A stretch of DNA of 64,000 bases. It comes from JAJKIP01 sp037200685 (GTDB taxonomy: Bacteria > Bacteroidota > Bacteroidia > Chitinophagales > Chitinophagaceae). A program made the translations under genes and the position numbers. The stretch spans positions 1-64,000 of the forward strand of contig JBBCIG010000020.1 in assembly GCA_037200685.1 (NCBI GenBank). Reading direction: 5' to 3'. The notes beneath the pieces are model-generated. The model was not told the origin of the DNA and made no database searches. It saw only the letters and a program-made list of their open reading frames with translations. Of the stretch, positions 18,612-26,675 are shown in pieces (positions within the stretch are counted from its first letter, which is position 1; each line of letters starts with the position of its first letter).

Positions 18612-19562
18612 TCAGTGAAATTTGTAAACAAGTCCCGGCATGATTACACCATTATCGTACCTTAAATTGAAGGACAACGTATTTTTCTTTTGTTCGGGAT
18701 ATTTCAGTGTTGAATACCGGTGATAATTTTTTACTACTTGTTTCCCGGTCAGGTATCCTAATGTCGCTCCCACCAGCACATCTGTAAACCAATGTTTGTT
18801 TTCAGCAATCCTGCTGAGTCCCACCAAACCAGCCGTAGCATAAGAAAGTATTGGCACCCACGGTTTGTTCCTGTACTCCATTGCGTAAACTGTAGCAACT
18901 GAGAAAGTTGCCGTAGTATGTCCTGAAGGAAAGGAGGTATTTATTCTTTTGCCACTTGCGTTTCTGCCACCATGGAAGAATGGACCCCGAAAGGTGGGTT
19001 CAGCTTCCGCCCGGAACGGATCGTAATAGGAAGGGCGTTGCCGGCCCGTTATTGTTTTCAGCAAGAATACCATAGCAGCAGAAGTAATATAAGATTGCGT
19101 TGCAAGAAGTGTAGTGGTCTGCATTTTTTCATTTTTAAAGACGAACCCGTATGTTCCCAGTCCAACGAGTGCATATGCCTCATATAAGCCACCGAACTTT
19201 GTTACGTAGCTGCTAACCTGTCGAAGGCTTGTATTCCGGTTTCGCAGGCCCACGGCAAATTGTTGCATGGGCTCGTCAACCAGCATAAGCGAAATGGTGC
19301 CCGCCGCAAATATTCCAAATTTAGCCCAATCCTTTCTGCTCATGTGAAAAGGGGTGGTAACTTGTTGTTTGAAATCTCTCGCCAGTAAATTAAAATATTG
19401 TCTTGCTGATATTTTTTTATTAACGTCAGATTCAGAAGAATCAAGGTACTTTGTCAACTGCAATGTAGTATCTGAATTGTAAAGAAGCGTATCTTGTCTT
19501 TGGGAGAAGACGGAACGCGAAAAAAAAATTACCGCGATTGTTAATGCAAATGGAAACTTCAT
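18612..19562 (-). CDS. PAP2-family phosphatase
   Basis: A signal peptide or first helix is followed by several membrane helices. All three motifs of the PAP2/acid phosphatase family are present: KTITGRQRP (about residue 170), FPSGHTTATF (about 210) and SRIAENKHWFTD (about 250), carrying the catalytic His pair. It likely dephosphorylates a lipid such as undecaprenyl pyrophosphate or phosphatidate. It converges on the kinase gene with 19 bases between. Confidence 0.88.
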   Translation of the reverse strand: MKFPFALTIAVIFFSRSVFSQRQDTLLYNSDTTLQLTKYLDSSESDVNKKISARQYFNLLARDFKQQVTTPFHMSRKDWAKFGIFAAGTISLMLVDEPMQQFAVGLRNRNTSLRQVSSYVTKFGGLYEAYALVGLGTYGFVFKNEKMQTTTLLATQSYITSAAMVFLLKTITGRQRPSYYDPFRAEAEPTFRGPFFHGGRNASGKRINTSFPSGHTTATFSVATVYAMEYRNKPWVPILSYATAGLVGLSRIAENKHWFTDVLVGATLGYLTGKQVVKNYHRYSTLKYPEQKKNTLSFNLRYDNGVIMPGLVYKFH

Positions 19563-19737
19563 TCCTTCCTGGTTCTTATGGTTCGTTATAACGACGTCAC
19601 TTTAATGGTGCAACCAAAGCATCGATTCTGAAGGAATTTTGAAGATTCAATTGTGCCCGGAGAGCTGACCTATGGCACCTTGGGAAAATAAAATAGTGCC
19701 TGGTAAGCTGATAAAATTGTAAAATGATATTATAATA

Positions 19738-19754
19738 ATCGGAAAAAATCCGAT
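19738..19754. promoter_or_regulatory. Inverted repeat, candidate AbiEi operator 1
   Basis: ATCGGA-AAAAA-TCCGAT: six-base perfect arms around five A. It shares ATCGG/CCGAT with the longer repeat 40 bases downstream. AbiEi antitoxins are known to repress their own operon by binding inverted repeats in front of it, so an operator role is inferred. Confidence 0.45.
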
Positions 19755-19792
19755 ATATTTATAATATTTTTACATAAAATTGCTGATTTAGT

Positions 19793-19827
19793 TATTTATT
19801 TATCGGTTATATTCCGATAAATAAATA
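19793..19827. promoter_or_regulatory. 14-bp perfect inverted repeat, candidate AbiEi operator 2
   Basis: Arms TATTTATTTATCGG and CCGATAAATAAATA are perfect complements with a 7-base spacer (TTATATT). It ends 13 bases before the abiEi start codon, where it would cover the promoter or leader. The central ATCGG/CCGAT pairs recur in the upstream repeat. Confidence 0.55.
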
Positions 19828-19840
19828 CTAAATTTACATA

Positions 19841-20485
19841 ATGAACATCCTCCAGGAATTAAAGAGATACGAAGAGCAACCCCTCACCAAACAAATTTTA
19901 CTGGATCTTTTAAAAGAATACAAAAGACCTTACGATAAAATTAACGAGATGGTGAAGCAGGGGCAGCTACTTCTTGTAAAAAGAGGTATTTATATACCAG
20001 GGCCTGCAGCAAATATTACTCCGCCTGCAAACTTCCTTCTCGCAAATCATATCCTTGGGCCAAGTTATATCTCCCTGGATGCAGCGCTTTCCTGGTGGGG
20101 GCTGATACCCGAAAAAGTGGTGGAAATAACATCAGTAGCGCCGGGATCAGGTACAATAAAAATATATAAGACACCTGCTGGAAGGTATAGTTACAAACGG
20201 ATCCCCCTGCCCTATTACAGTTATGGTATAAAGCAGGTGGAGTTGGGAAAAAAACAAACAGTATTGATGGGGAGTCCTGAAAAAGCGCTTTGTGATAAAA
20301 TCATTACGACGCCCGGCATATTACTCAGAAGTACAAAACAGGTAACAGAACTATTGCTGGAAGACTTAAGGATTGAAAAGCCCGCACTTCGCAATTTAAA
20401 TCTTGCAGCGGTAAAAACATGGCTGAAGCATGCGCCAAAGAAAGATAGTTTAAAAATGCTTGTAAAAACATTAAGTAATTTATGA
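19841..20485 (+). CDS. abiEi: AbiEi-type antitoxin / transcriptional regulator (type IV TA)
   Basis: A 214-residue protein with an N-terminal winged helix (residues 1-60, ending LLLVKRGIYIPG) and the AbiEi core (LGPSYISLDAALSWWGLIPE, GSPEKALCDKII). In this family the N-terminal domain represses the operon and the C-terminal domain antagonises the toxin without stable binding. Its stop overlaps the toxin start by four bases. ATG at 19841 directly follows the AT-rich operator region. Confidence 0.88.
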   Translation: MNILQELKRYEEQPLTKQILLDLLKEYKRPYDKINEMVKQGQLLLVKRGIYIPGPAANITPPANFLLANHILGPSYISLDAALSWWGLIPEKVVEITSVAPGSGTIKIYKTPAGRYSYKRIPLPYYSYGIKQVELGKKQTVLMGSPEKALCDKIITTPGILLRSTKQVTELLLEDLRIEKPALRNLNLAAVKTWLKHAPKKDSLKMLVKTLSNL

Positions 20486-21333
20486 TCAAAGAATGGTTGC
20501 AGCAATATAAACCGGCTGGTCATGACCAGGCCGAGCAGGCCTTGCGGGAAATTATGCAGGAGATTGCGCTGGCGGGGTTACAGAGAAGTGGCTTCTTTGA
20601 AAAAGCCGCATTTTACGGTGGCACCGCCCTTCGTATATTTCACGGGCTTGAACGGTTTTCAGAAGACCTTGATTTCTCTTTGCTGGAAGTGAATACAAAC
20701 TTTTCGTTGGAACCATATCTGCAGGGAATGCTAAGAGAGTTTAATGCGCTCGGCATCGACATAAACGTGCGTGAAAAAGATAAGACTACAAAATCCAATA
20801 TCGATTCCGCATTTTTAAAACCCGGCACAGAGTGGAAAGAATTGATATTACGGGATATCGTAGCTCCGGAAAGACCGGGGATGCGACCCGATATCAAAAT
20901 CAAATTAGAGGTCGATACAAAACCGCCGATGGGTTTTACAACGGAAGAGAAGTTACTGCTCAAGCCTTTTTCATTTTATACAAAATGCTTTGACCTTCCA
21001 AACTTGTTTGCGGGCAAAATGCATGCGTTGCTTTTCCGAAAATGGAAAGGGCGTGTTAAAGGAAGGGATTGGTTTGATATGGAGTGGTATATAAAAAATG
21101 GGATCAATTTGAACATGGAACATTTTATCATCCGTGCCCGTGGCAGCGGTGACTGGGATAAAAACTCAATGACGATGGCGCAATTTAATTCCCTTTTGAA
21201 CAAAAAAATTGAAACCGTATCATTTAAAGGTATCCGGGAAGATATTGTCAAATTTATTCGTGATGACGCCGCGATAGAAATTTGGTCACCTTCCTATTTT
21301 AAAGATTTGATTCGCAAAATAAAGGTCAGGTAA
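20482..21333 (+). CDS. abiEii: AbiEii/AbiGii-type nucleotidyltransferase toxin
   Basis: A 283-residue nucleotidyltransferase-fold protein. The active-site motif AAFYGGTALRIFHG with FSEDLDFSL lies at about residues 33-65, with downstream conserved elements (DLPNLFAGKMHALLFRKW, KGRDWFDMEWYI). Known AbiEii toxins modify tRNA or bind GTP to stop growth and abort phage infection. Both catalytic motifs look intact, so the system may be active. Confidence 0.9.
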   Translation: MIKEWLQQYKPAGHDQAEQALREIMQEIALAGLQRSGFFEKAAFYGGTALRIFHGLERFSEDLDFSLLEVNTNFSLEPYLQGMLREFNALGIDINVREKDKTTKSNIDSAFLKPGTEWKELILRDIVAPERPGMRPDIKIKLEVDTKPPMGFTTEEKLLLKPFSFYTKCFDLPNLFAGKMHALLFRKWKGRVKGRDWFDMEWYIKNGINLNMEHFIIRARGSGDWDKNSMTMAQFNSLLNKKIETVSFKGIREDIVKFIRDDAAIEIWSPSYFKDLIRKIKVR

Positions 21334-21547
21334 CTTATTTCTCAACTTTATATCCGCAGGAATCTATAATAAGCATAAAAGATAAAAACTTTCTCCGCCG
21401 GTAAAACTGTAAATTTATTCAATGGAAGTTGCCGAATCAGAAAAGAGTATGAAAGATCGAAGACGAAGAAGGAGGTGCACGATAGTAAAGGTGCTTTAAA
21501 AATAAGGAAGTCAAATTTTATTTTCCATCTTTAACCTTTGCCCGTCA

Positions 21548-22120
21548 TCAAAGAGCTTTTATATCTGAAACTAATTGAGGTAATCCTTTAGAGAAAACAT
21601 GCTCTTTACCTGGAAGCTTCCGGACAGTAGCTTTCCTGAACGCCTTACTATAAAATTCCAAATGTTTTATTGGCACTACGGTGTCATGCTGGCTATGGTA
21701 CAGAAAAATTGCCGGGATATCCATCAAGGAAGCTTGAAAGTTTAACTTTAATTGAAACTCTTTCATGTCGCTGCCCCAATGAGGGGTTGCAATTAAGAAT
21801 AATCCCGAAATTGAAATGGCAGGCTTTTCTTCACTCAGGTATTTTAACAATGTTGAGCCGCCAAGCGAATGACCAATTAAGATGACAGGTTCAGAAATTT
21901 GCTTAAACGCTGAAGCGAACATACCTTTAAATTTTTCATAGGCCGGTAAAGCAGGTTTTTCAATTTTCGGGAAAAGAATTTCAAATTCGCCGGGCAAATT
22001 CATTTTAAGATAATGTACCAAATCATAACTTCCTTTTCCTTTTCCGTATTGAGGGCCGGCACTGTGTGCAAATAGAATTTTCTTTGTTAATGACCTCGAT
22101 GCAGAATTATGTTGACTCAC
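21548..22120 (-). CDS. Alpha/beta hydrolase, RBBP9/YdeN-like
   Basis: A 190-residue cytosolic protein with the serine hydrolase elbow GHSLGGSTLL, a late acid/His pair (YHSQHDTVVPIKH, GKEHVFSKGL) and the short fold of the RBBP9/YdeN family, which lacks a large cap. Serine esterase activity is expected; substrate unknown. A 49-base gap separates it from the thioredoxin gene upstream. Confidence 0.8.
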   Translation of the reverse strand: MSQHNSASRSLTKKILFAHSAGPQYGKGKGSYDLVHYLKMNLPGEFEILFPKIEKPALPAYEKFKGMFASAFKQISEPVILIGHSLGGSTLLKYLSEEKPAISISGLFLIATPHWGSDMKEFQLKLNFQASLMDIPAIFLYHSQHDTVVPIKHLEFYSKAFRKATVRKLPGKEHVFSKGLPQLVSDIKAL

Positions 22121-22169
22121 GTTTGTCTATTTTATATTCAAACCCGGTTCACGCAGTAGTCGCAATATC

Positions 22170-22466
22170 TTACTCTCCCAATTCAATGACCTTCAAAAGG
22201 CCGGCCTTGTCGATCATCCCTGAATGTCTCCATAACATACGCCCGTTTTTAAAAAGAATGAAAGTTGGAACAGCGCTAACTTTAAATTGCATAGCAGCGC
22301 TTTCTGCCTGGTCGATATTGACTTTAATAACTCTAACTTTACCTTGCAGCTGTTGAGCTACATCTTTAACAACAGGACTCATCGCCTTACAAGGCCCGCA
22401 CCAATCCGCATAAAAATCTACGAGTACCGGGGTTTCAGATGCGATAATATCGTTGAACGTTTCCAT
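22170..22466 (-). CDS. Thioredoxin
   Basis: The redox motif WCGPCK lies in FYADWCGPCKAMSP, with the cis-Pro motif VSAVPTFILF. At 98 residues it is of single-domain thioredoxin size. I take ATG at 22466 (METFND) as the start because it matches the usual beginning of the fold and has a purine-rich AAAGG just before it; a longer frame from TTG at 22520 would overlap the hydrolase stop and add 18 residues of no family likeness. Cytosolic disulphide reduction is the expected role. Confidence 0.85.
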   Translation of the reverse strand: METFNDIIASETPVLVDFYADWCGPCKAMSPVVKDVAQQLQGKVRVIKVNIDQAESAAMQFKVSAVPTFILFKNGRMLWRHSGMIDKAGLLKVIELGE

Positions 22467-22516
22467 ACCTTTAATTGTACCAGCAAGTTTACTGCCAATA
22501 AACAGGTCATAAATGT

Positions 22517-23473
22517 TCAACCAAGAAAGCCAAGTACCGCTTTTATAAATGAAGAGCTTTGCTGTATATGCGGGATATGACCAACGCCGGGAAGTTCGAT
22601 AAGTCTTGAATTCCTGATCTGCGCTTTTGTCTTTTTACCAAGAACGGGATACTGACCAAATTTTTTCTTTTGCTCTTCAGATAATGCTTCTTTTCCAACT
22701 ACGGTCCTGTCGGCAAGACCTATGATTAATAATACAGGCATCGTAAGACGGTCCCATTCATAACACACGGGTTCTTGATAAATCATTTGGTAAGTGAGTG
22801 CGTTTACCTTTGCGATACGCACAAAATTTGGATCCTTCAATGCTTCAGCCTGAGCTTCCACGTATTGTTCATATTCGGGTTTCCACTCGGGATAATAAGA
22901 CTGCTGGTATTTTTTATACGAATCATAATTTGCTAACTTTTCTTTCGCGGTCAGCGATTCTGTAGACTGGTAAGGAACAAACCTTTTGTAATCTTCAAGC
23001 CCGATCGGGTTTTCCAGTATTAGTTTCTCGACCCGTTGCGGGTATAGAATAGCAAACCGTGTTGCCAGCATGCCACCCATTGAATGGCCAACGAAAATAA
23101 CTTTATTCACGCCCAGCGTATCAAGTAGACAGGCTGTATTTTGTGCCAGCAAATGAAAACTATAATGTAACTCCGGTTTATCAGAACGCCCCCATCCTAC
23201 CTGGTCCGGCACTATCACACGATATCCAGCCTCTACAAAGTAAGGAATCACTTCTTTCCAGTAATAACCATTGAAATTCTTACCATGCAAAAGGACAATT
23301 GTATGTCCATTCGTTGACGCAGGCTGTATATCCATATACGCCATTTCCGCAAAAGTATTATCCATCACAAGCATCAGACGCTTTACAGGGTAGGGATAAG
23401 TTACCTGGCTAAAGGCTGCTGTGTGAACTACTACACAAATAACAAAGTAAAAAGAACGGAGAGCAGCTTTCAT
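22517..23473 (-). CDS. Exported alpha/beta hydrolase
   Basis: A signal peptide (ending VVVHTAAFSQ) precedes an alpha/beta hydrolase with oxyanion motif LLHGKNFNGYYW, nucleophile elbow GHSMGGMLAT, acid near IGLADRTVV and catalytic His in GVGHIPHIQ. A cap domain sits at about 165-245. It resembles periplasmic prolyl-iminopeptidase-like or ester hydrolases. It lies 3 bases downstream of the acidic-protein gene and directly upstream of thioredoxin. Confidence 0.85.
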   Translation of the reverse strand: MKAALRSFYFVICVVVHTAAFSQVTYPYPVKRLMLVMDNTFAEMAYMDIQPASTNGHTIVLLHGKNFNGYYWKEVIPYFVEAGYRVIVPDQVGWGRSDKPELHYSFHLLAQNTACLLDTLGVNKVIFVGHSMGGMLATRFAILYPQRVEKLILENPIGLEDYKRFVPYQSTESLTAKEKLANYDSYKKYQQSYYPEWKPEYEQYVEAQAEALKDPNFVRIAKVNALTYQMIYQEPVCYEWDRLTMPVLLIIGLADRTVVGKEALSEEQKKKFGQYPVLGKKTKAQIRNSRLIELPGVGHIPHIQQSSSFIKAVLGFLG

Positions 23474-23476
23474 ACC

Positions 23477-23977
23477 TTAGTCTTTTGAAATACTTTCATC
23501 CTCATCTTCACTGTCCAGGCTATAAGAATTATTTTCTTCGTCTTCTTCACCGTTCTTTTCAGCAGCATTATCATCTTCGCTCCCGGGAATATCCAGGTCG
23601 CTGCCGCTGAAGTTTATCTTTTCATTGAGCAATTCACCATCATCGTCCCGTTGGTCGAGCTGTGCGCTTCGAAGATTATCTTCATCCCTGTGGGAAGGCG
23701 ATTTTCCCGCAGCGTCACGCAATGCATTTATTTCAGTAGAAGAAAGATCATTGTCCAGGTCGTCAGTTTCATCCTCATCAAATAATCCTTTTCCTTCTTC
23801 ATCATCAGATGAAATAGTTGTATCTGCCATTTCACCAGCTGGTGGTACGTGAATATGTTCCTGGCCGGGAATATCGCTTACATCAGGTAGATCAAGTATT
23901 GTTTCTTCCGGCTCAAGATGTTTTTTATCATCAGCGGAATCAGCGAGGTCTATTTTCGTTTTTTGTTTTCCTTTCAT
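23477..23977 (-). CDS. Highly acidic, low-complexity hypothetical protein
   Basis: A 166-residue protein dominated by Asp, Glu and Ser (for example SSDDEEGKGLFDEDETDDLD, NGEEDEENNSYSLDSEDEDE). There is no signal peptide or membrane helix, and it is probably disordered. The N-terminus is basic (MKGKQKTK). Three bases separate it from the hydrolase gene, so co-transcription is likely. I do not recognise a function; ion or protein binding would be a guess. Confidence 0.6.
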   Translation of the reverse strand: MKGKQKTKIDLADSADDKKHLEPEETILDLPDVSDIPGQEHIHVPPAGEMADTTISSDDEEGKGLFDEDETDDLDNDLSSTEINALRDAAGKSPSHRDEDNLRSAQLDQRDDDGELLNEKINFSGSDLDIPGSEDDNAAEKNGEEDEENNSYSLDSEDEDESISKD

Positions 23978-24306
23978 AATGCAGGGCCAATTTTATTTAC
24001 GGCCTGCTAAAGAGTAAGAAAAATCATGCCCGTTCCGAAAGTTATCCGCTGAATGCTTTTCCATCCTGCTTCTATGATAACTTCTGCAATCAGGAAGCAA
24101 TTCCGGAATAATTATGTAGCATTCAACGCAGCTATTACAATATTATGTGGAATGTTCTCCTCAAAGCTTTAACGCACCAGCCTGTTCCGCTTATAGGGTA
24201 AATTGTTTCGAAGCCAGCGGCAGAAACAGAACATTGAGAAACACCTTTATTTTTAAACATTGCAGTGTTTTTATTAATCCTCCGTCTTGATCCAGTACCT
24301 GAACGT
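23978..24306. other. Non-coding stretch
   Basis: About 330 bases between the acidic-protein gene and a truncated gene start. Short minus-strand frames are present but match no family, and they may be decayed sequence that once continued the fragment at 24307. I see no RNA gene or clear terminator. Confidence 0.4.
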
Positions 24307-24495
24307 TCATTTCTCCCTGTGATCATATTTTCCTACACGTACATAAGTAGAAAGATCAATAACCGTATTTAATTGAGCGGAAAGATTTTGATGAAGAGCT
24401 GATAAAGCCAGCATCATAAATATTGCCCGAAAAAATCTCTTGTAAAAACATAGAGCAGCGGTTCCCCTGCTGTAATAGGTCTTTGCAGAGTTCAT
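24307..24495 (-). pseudogene. N-terminal remnant, possibly of an exported esterase-like phytase
   Basis: Sixty-two codons give a hydrophobic signal-like segment (FFRAIFMMLALSALHQNLSA) and then VIDLSTYVRVGKYD before a stop. The I-D-L-S-x-Y-x-R-V/I-G-x-Y-D pattern is familiar from the start of Bacteroidota esterase-like-phytase proteins, which are several hundred residues long. No continuation is found in any frame downstream, so I call it truncated. The family assignment is tentative. Confidence 0.35.
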
Positions 24496-24668
24496 TTCAG
24501 TAACGTTTGGGGATAATGATATAAAGTGAATAACTATGTATTCAGGTGCCGAAGTAAAACAACTTTAGAATCTTTCAACAGATTGGCAGGTTAACAAAAT
24601 ATTAATTACATAGATCAATTCAATATTACCAAAAACTTCTTCGGAAATTAATTTGAAGTGCGTAGTTA

Positions 24669-25007
24669 TTAGCTTCCATTGCCTTCAGCACATGTCCAAA
24701 TCACTTTTACCAGTTTACTGTCACCTAAAAAATCATCTGCACGGTAGCCCCCGTCCATTTGTATAGCCACACCTTTACTGTTAAAGTACGCCGGCATCCA
24801 GTTGCAAAGCGGGCCTTTGCCACTATAAAAATAAATTTCCTGTCCGCGCCATTCATACAAGTTTATATATGGCTCGCAGTAACAGGATGTATTTTCATCT
24901 ATCATCAGTTTTATAGTCTCAGGAATTTCGGGCGAATGACTGGAATCTTTTGAACAGGAAATTTGTGTAAGGCAAAACAAAATTGAAATAACAGCGATGC
25001 GGTTCAT
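24669..25007 (-). CDS. Small Cys-containing lipoprotein (DUF6970-like)
   Basis: A 112-residue lipoprotein (lipobox LTQISC). The body has CYCEPYINLYEWRGQEIYFY, a Cys in GPLCNWMPAYFNSKG, then DGGYRADDF and a late W-T-C. The order of an Y-x-W-R/x-G-x-x-I/V-Y-F strand, a Cys pair and a D-G-G turn resembles the DUF6970 family of small periplasmic proteins. Function unknown. It lies downstream of the SusC/SusD operon beyond a terminator hairpin, so it is probably transcribed on its own. Confidence 0.6.
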   Translation of the reverse strand: MNRIAVISILFCLTQISCSKDSSHSPEIPETIKLMIDENTSCYCEPYINLYEWRGQEIYFYSGKGPLCNWMPAYFNSKGVAIQMDGGYRADDFLGDSKLVKVIWTCAEGNGS

Positions 25008-25081
25008 GGTAAATATTTAACCAGGTTGACAGCAACTATTTTTATGCCGTTGCCTGTTGACTAAAAGATAATATAAGAAAG

Positions 25082-25105
25082 CAACCTCCCCTTTTGGGGA
25101 GGTTG
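25082..25105 (-). terminator. Hairpin terminator after susD-like gene
   Basis: CAACCTCCCC-TTTT-GGGGAGGTTG forms a perfect ten-base stem with a four-base loop, 15 bases after the SusD stop. On the minus strand it is followed by a T-rich tail (CTTTCTTATATTATCTTTTA), as expected of an intrinsic terminator. Confidence 0.75.
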
Positions 25106-25120
25106 ATGTTATAAATTTTT

Positions 25121-26656
25121 TTAGTACCCGGGGTTCTGTTTCATCTTTTCAGGATCTATCTTCACTTCATTCAACGGGATGGGAAAATAATAATCCTTCG
25201 TGGTAATATTGGTCAGCGGTGAATTATTATAATCAGCCTGGCTCTTACTGCGGATATAGCTAACGAGTTCATCAGGCTTAAAGAAACGTACCAAATCATG
25301 CCAGCGGTGATGCTCGAAAGCAAGTTCAATTCTTCTTTCGTGCAAAATGGCCAGCTTCAGCGTGGGATATTTAGTTGTATAACTTGCGTTGCTTTGCATT
25401 GCCGCATAACCCGGCATGCCAGCCCTTGTACGTACCATGTCAAGATATTTAATAGCATTGACGTTGTCATTTAAATACATATGCACTTCGGCCAGGTTCA
25501 GGATTACATCTGCATAACGGATGATGGGAAAATCATTCCCGCCGTATCCCAGTGTCCCCGCTGCATTGCTTGCATCCCTGAACTTGGTAATAAAATATGC
25601 CTGCACGGATGTGTTGCTTGCATACTTAATCGAAAAGCTCGTACGTGCATCACCTGTTTCAAATTCTTTCTGTAGGTCAAGAGTGAAAGCGCCACCCGCG
25701 CCGGTTGAAACGGCGAGTGAATTAATTGTTTCGCCTTTTGCCTGGTTACCTCTTGCCAGTGATGAAGAATAGTTCTGGTCACCTTGTTTGTAAACGATCT
25801 GCCAGATTACTTCTTTATTGGTTCCTTTTTTGGCAACATCAAACGCGTCAGGATAAGGAATTTCCGACAGGTTACCGAAACCGCGCTGATTATAGCATGC
25901 TTCAAGGTATACCTTTGCGTTAGCAAAATTAGCCGCTGCATTTGGAGCGTCAACACCACTGGCGGCCATGGTAAGATAAGCCTGCCCCAGCAGTGCATTG
26001 GCGGCCTGTAGTGATACTCTGCCTTTATTATCTGCGGATTGAACAACAGGAAGGTTGCTGGCAACAACATCTTTAAGATCTTTGATGATCTGTGCATATA
26101 CATTCTCTCTTGTCTCACGAAATGACAGCGCTTTAATATCATCAGTATTAGATAGTGTTGTTGTAACAACAGGTACGCCGCCGAATTCCCTGACAAGGTT
26201 GAAATACATCAGGGCCCTGATAAATTTCATCTCCGCTATGTACTGTGTTTTCACGGCATCGCTAGCGAATTTGATACCATCAATGACTGCAAGCACCTGG
26301 TTGGCTCTTGAAACAGGTGTATACAGGGCGGTCCAGTGTGTATACAAATATGTATTATTAGGCGTGAGGGAAAAAGCGGTGAACTGGAAAGGCTCCCCGT
26401 TATTGGATTGGTTATCGGTGCTGTTGATATCATCGGACCTGTCATCAGTCCATGTTACGGCGCCTTCACCGATACAGTTGGAGCTGCGGAGCGCCTGGTA
26501 AGTTCCGTTGACAGCGAGTGCGACATCGCCTTCGCTCTGGAAATTTTGTTCAACCGAGATCGCGTTGGGAGATAGTTGTTCAAGAAAATCTTTTTTGCAG
26601 GAGACGAGCCATAGCGTCCCGATAAATAAAGTTGCTGCTAAAAATTTATTTTTCAT
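25121..26656 (-). CDS. RagB/SusD-family nutrient-uptake lipoprotein
   Basis: A 511-residue outer-membrane lipoprotein. It starts at MKNKFLAATLFIGTLWLVSC with the lipobox Cys at residue ~20 and continues KKDFLEQLSPNAISVEQNF, as SusD proteins do. TPR-like helices (EMKFIRALMYFNLVREFGG, ANALLGQAYLTMAA) and the C-terminal block (YADVILNLAEVHMYL, RRIELAFEHHRWHDLVRF) are conserved. A longer frame from 26761 overlaps the SusC stop and adds no signal. It should lid the SusC channel encoded 19 bases upstream. Ligand unknown. Confidence 0.92.
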   Translation of the reverse strand: MKNKFLAATLFIGTLWLVSCKKDFLEQLSPNAISVEQNFQSEGDVALAVNGTYQALRSSNCIGEGAVTWTDDRSDDINSTDNQSNNGEPFQFTAFSLTPNNTYLYTHWTALYTPVSRANQVLAVIDGIKFASDAVKTQYIAEMKFIRALMYFNLVREFGGVPVVTTTLSNTDDIKALSFRETRENVYAQIIKDLKDVVASNLPVVQSADNKGRVSLQAANALLGQAYLTMAASGVDAPNAAANFANAKVYLEACYNQRGFGNLSEIPYPDAFDVAKKGTNKEVIWQIVYKQGDQNYSSSLARGNQAKGETINSLAVSTGAGGAFTLDLQKEFETGDARTSFSIKYASNTSVQAYFITKFRDASNAAGTLGYGGNDFPIIRYADVILNLAEVHMYLNDNVNAIKYLDMVRTRAGMPGYAAMQSNASYTTKYPTLKLAILHERRIELAFEHHRWHDLVRFFKPDELVSYIRSKSQADYNNSPLTNITTKDYYFPIPLNEVKIDPEKMKQNPGY

Positions 26657-26675
26657 TGTTGTAAATTTAATTTTA

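Noticed and set aside
19841..21333. A larger mobile element around the AbiE pair
   Set aside because: No integrase, transposase, direct repeats or tRNA junction flanks it; only the TA pair itself suggests transfer.
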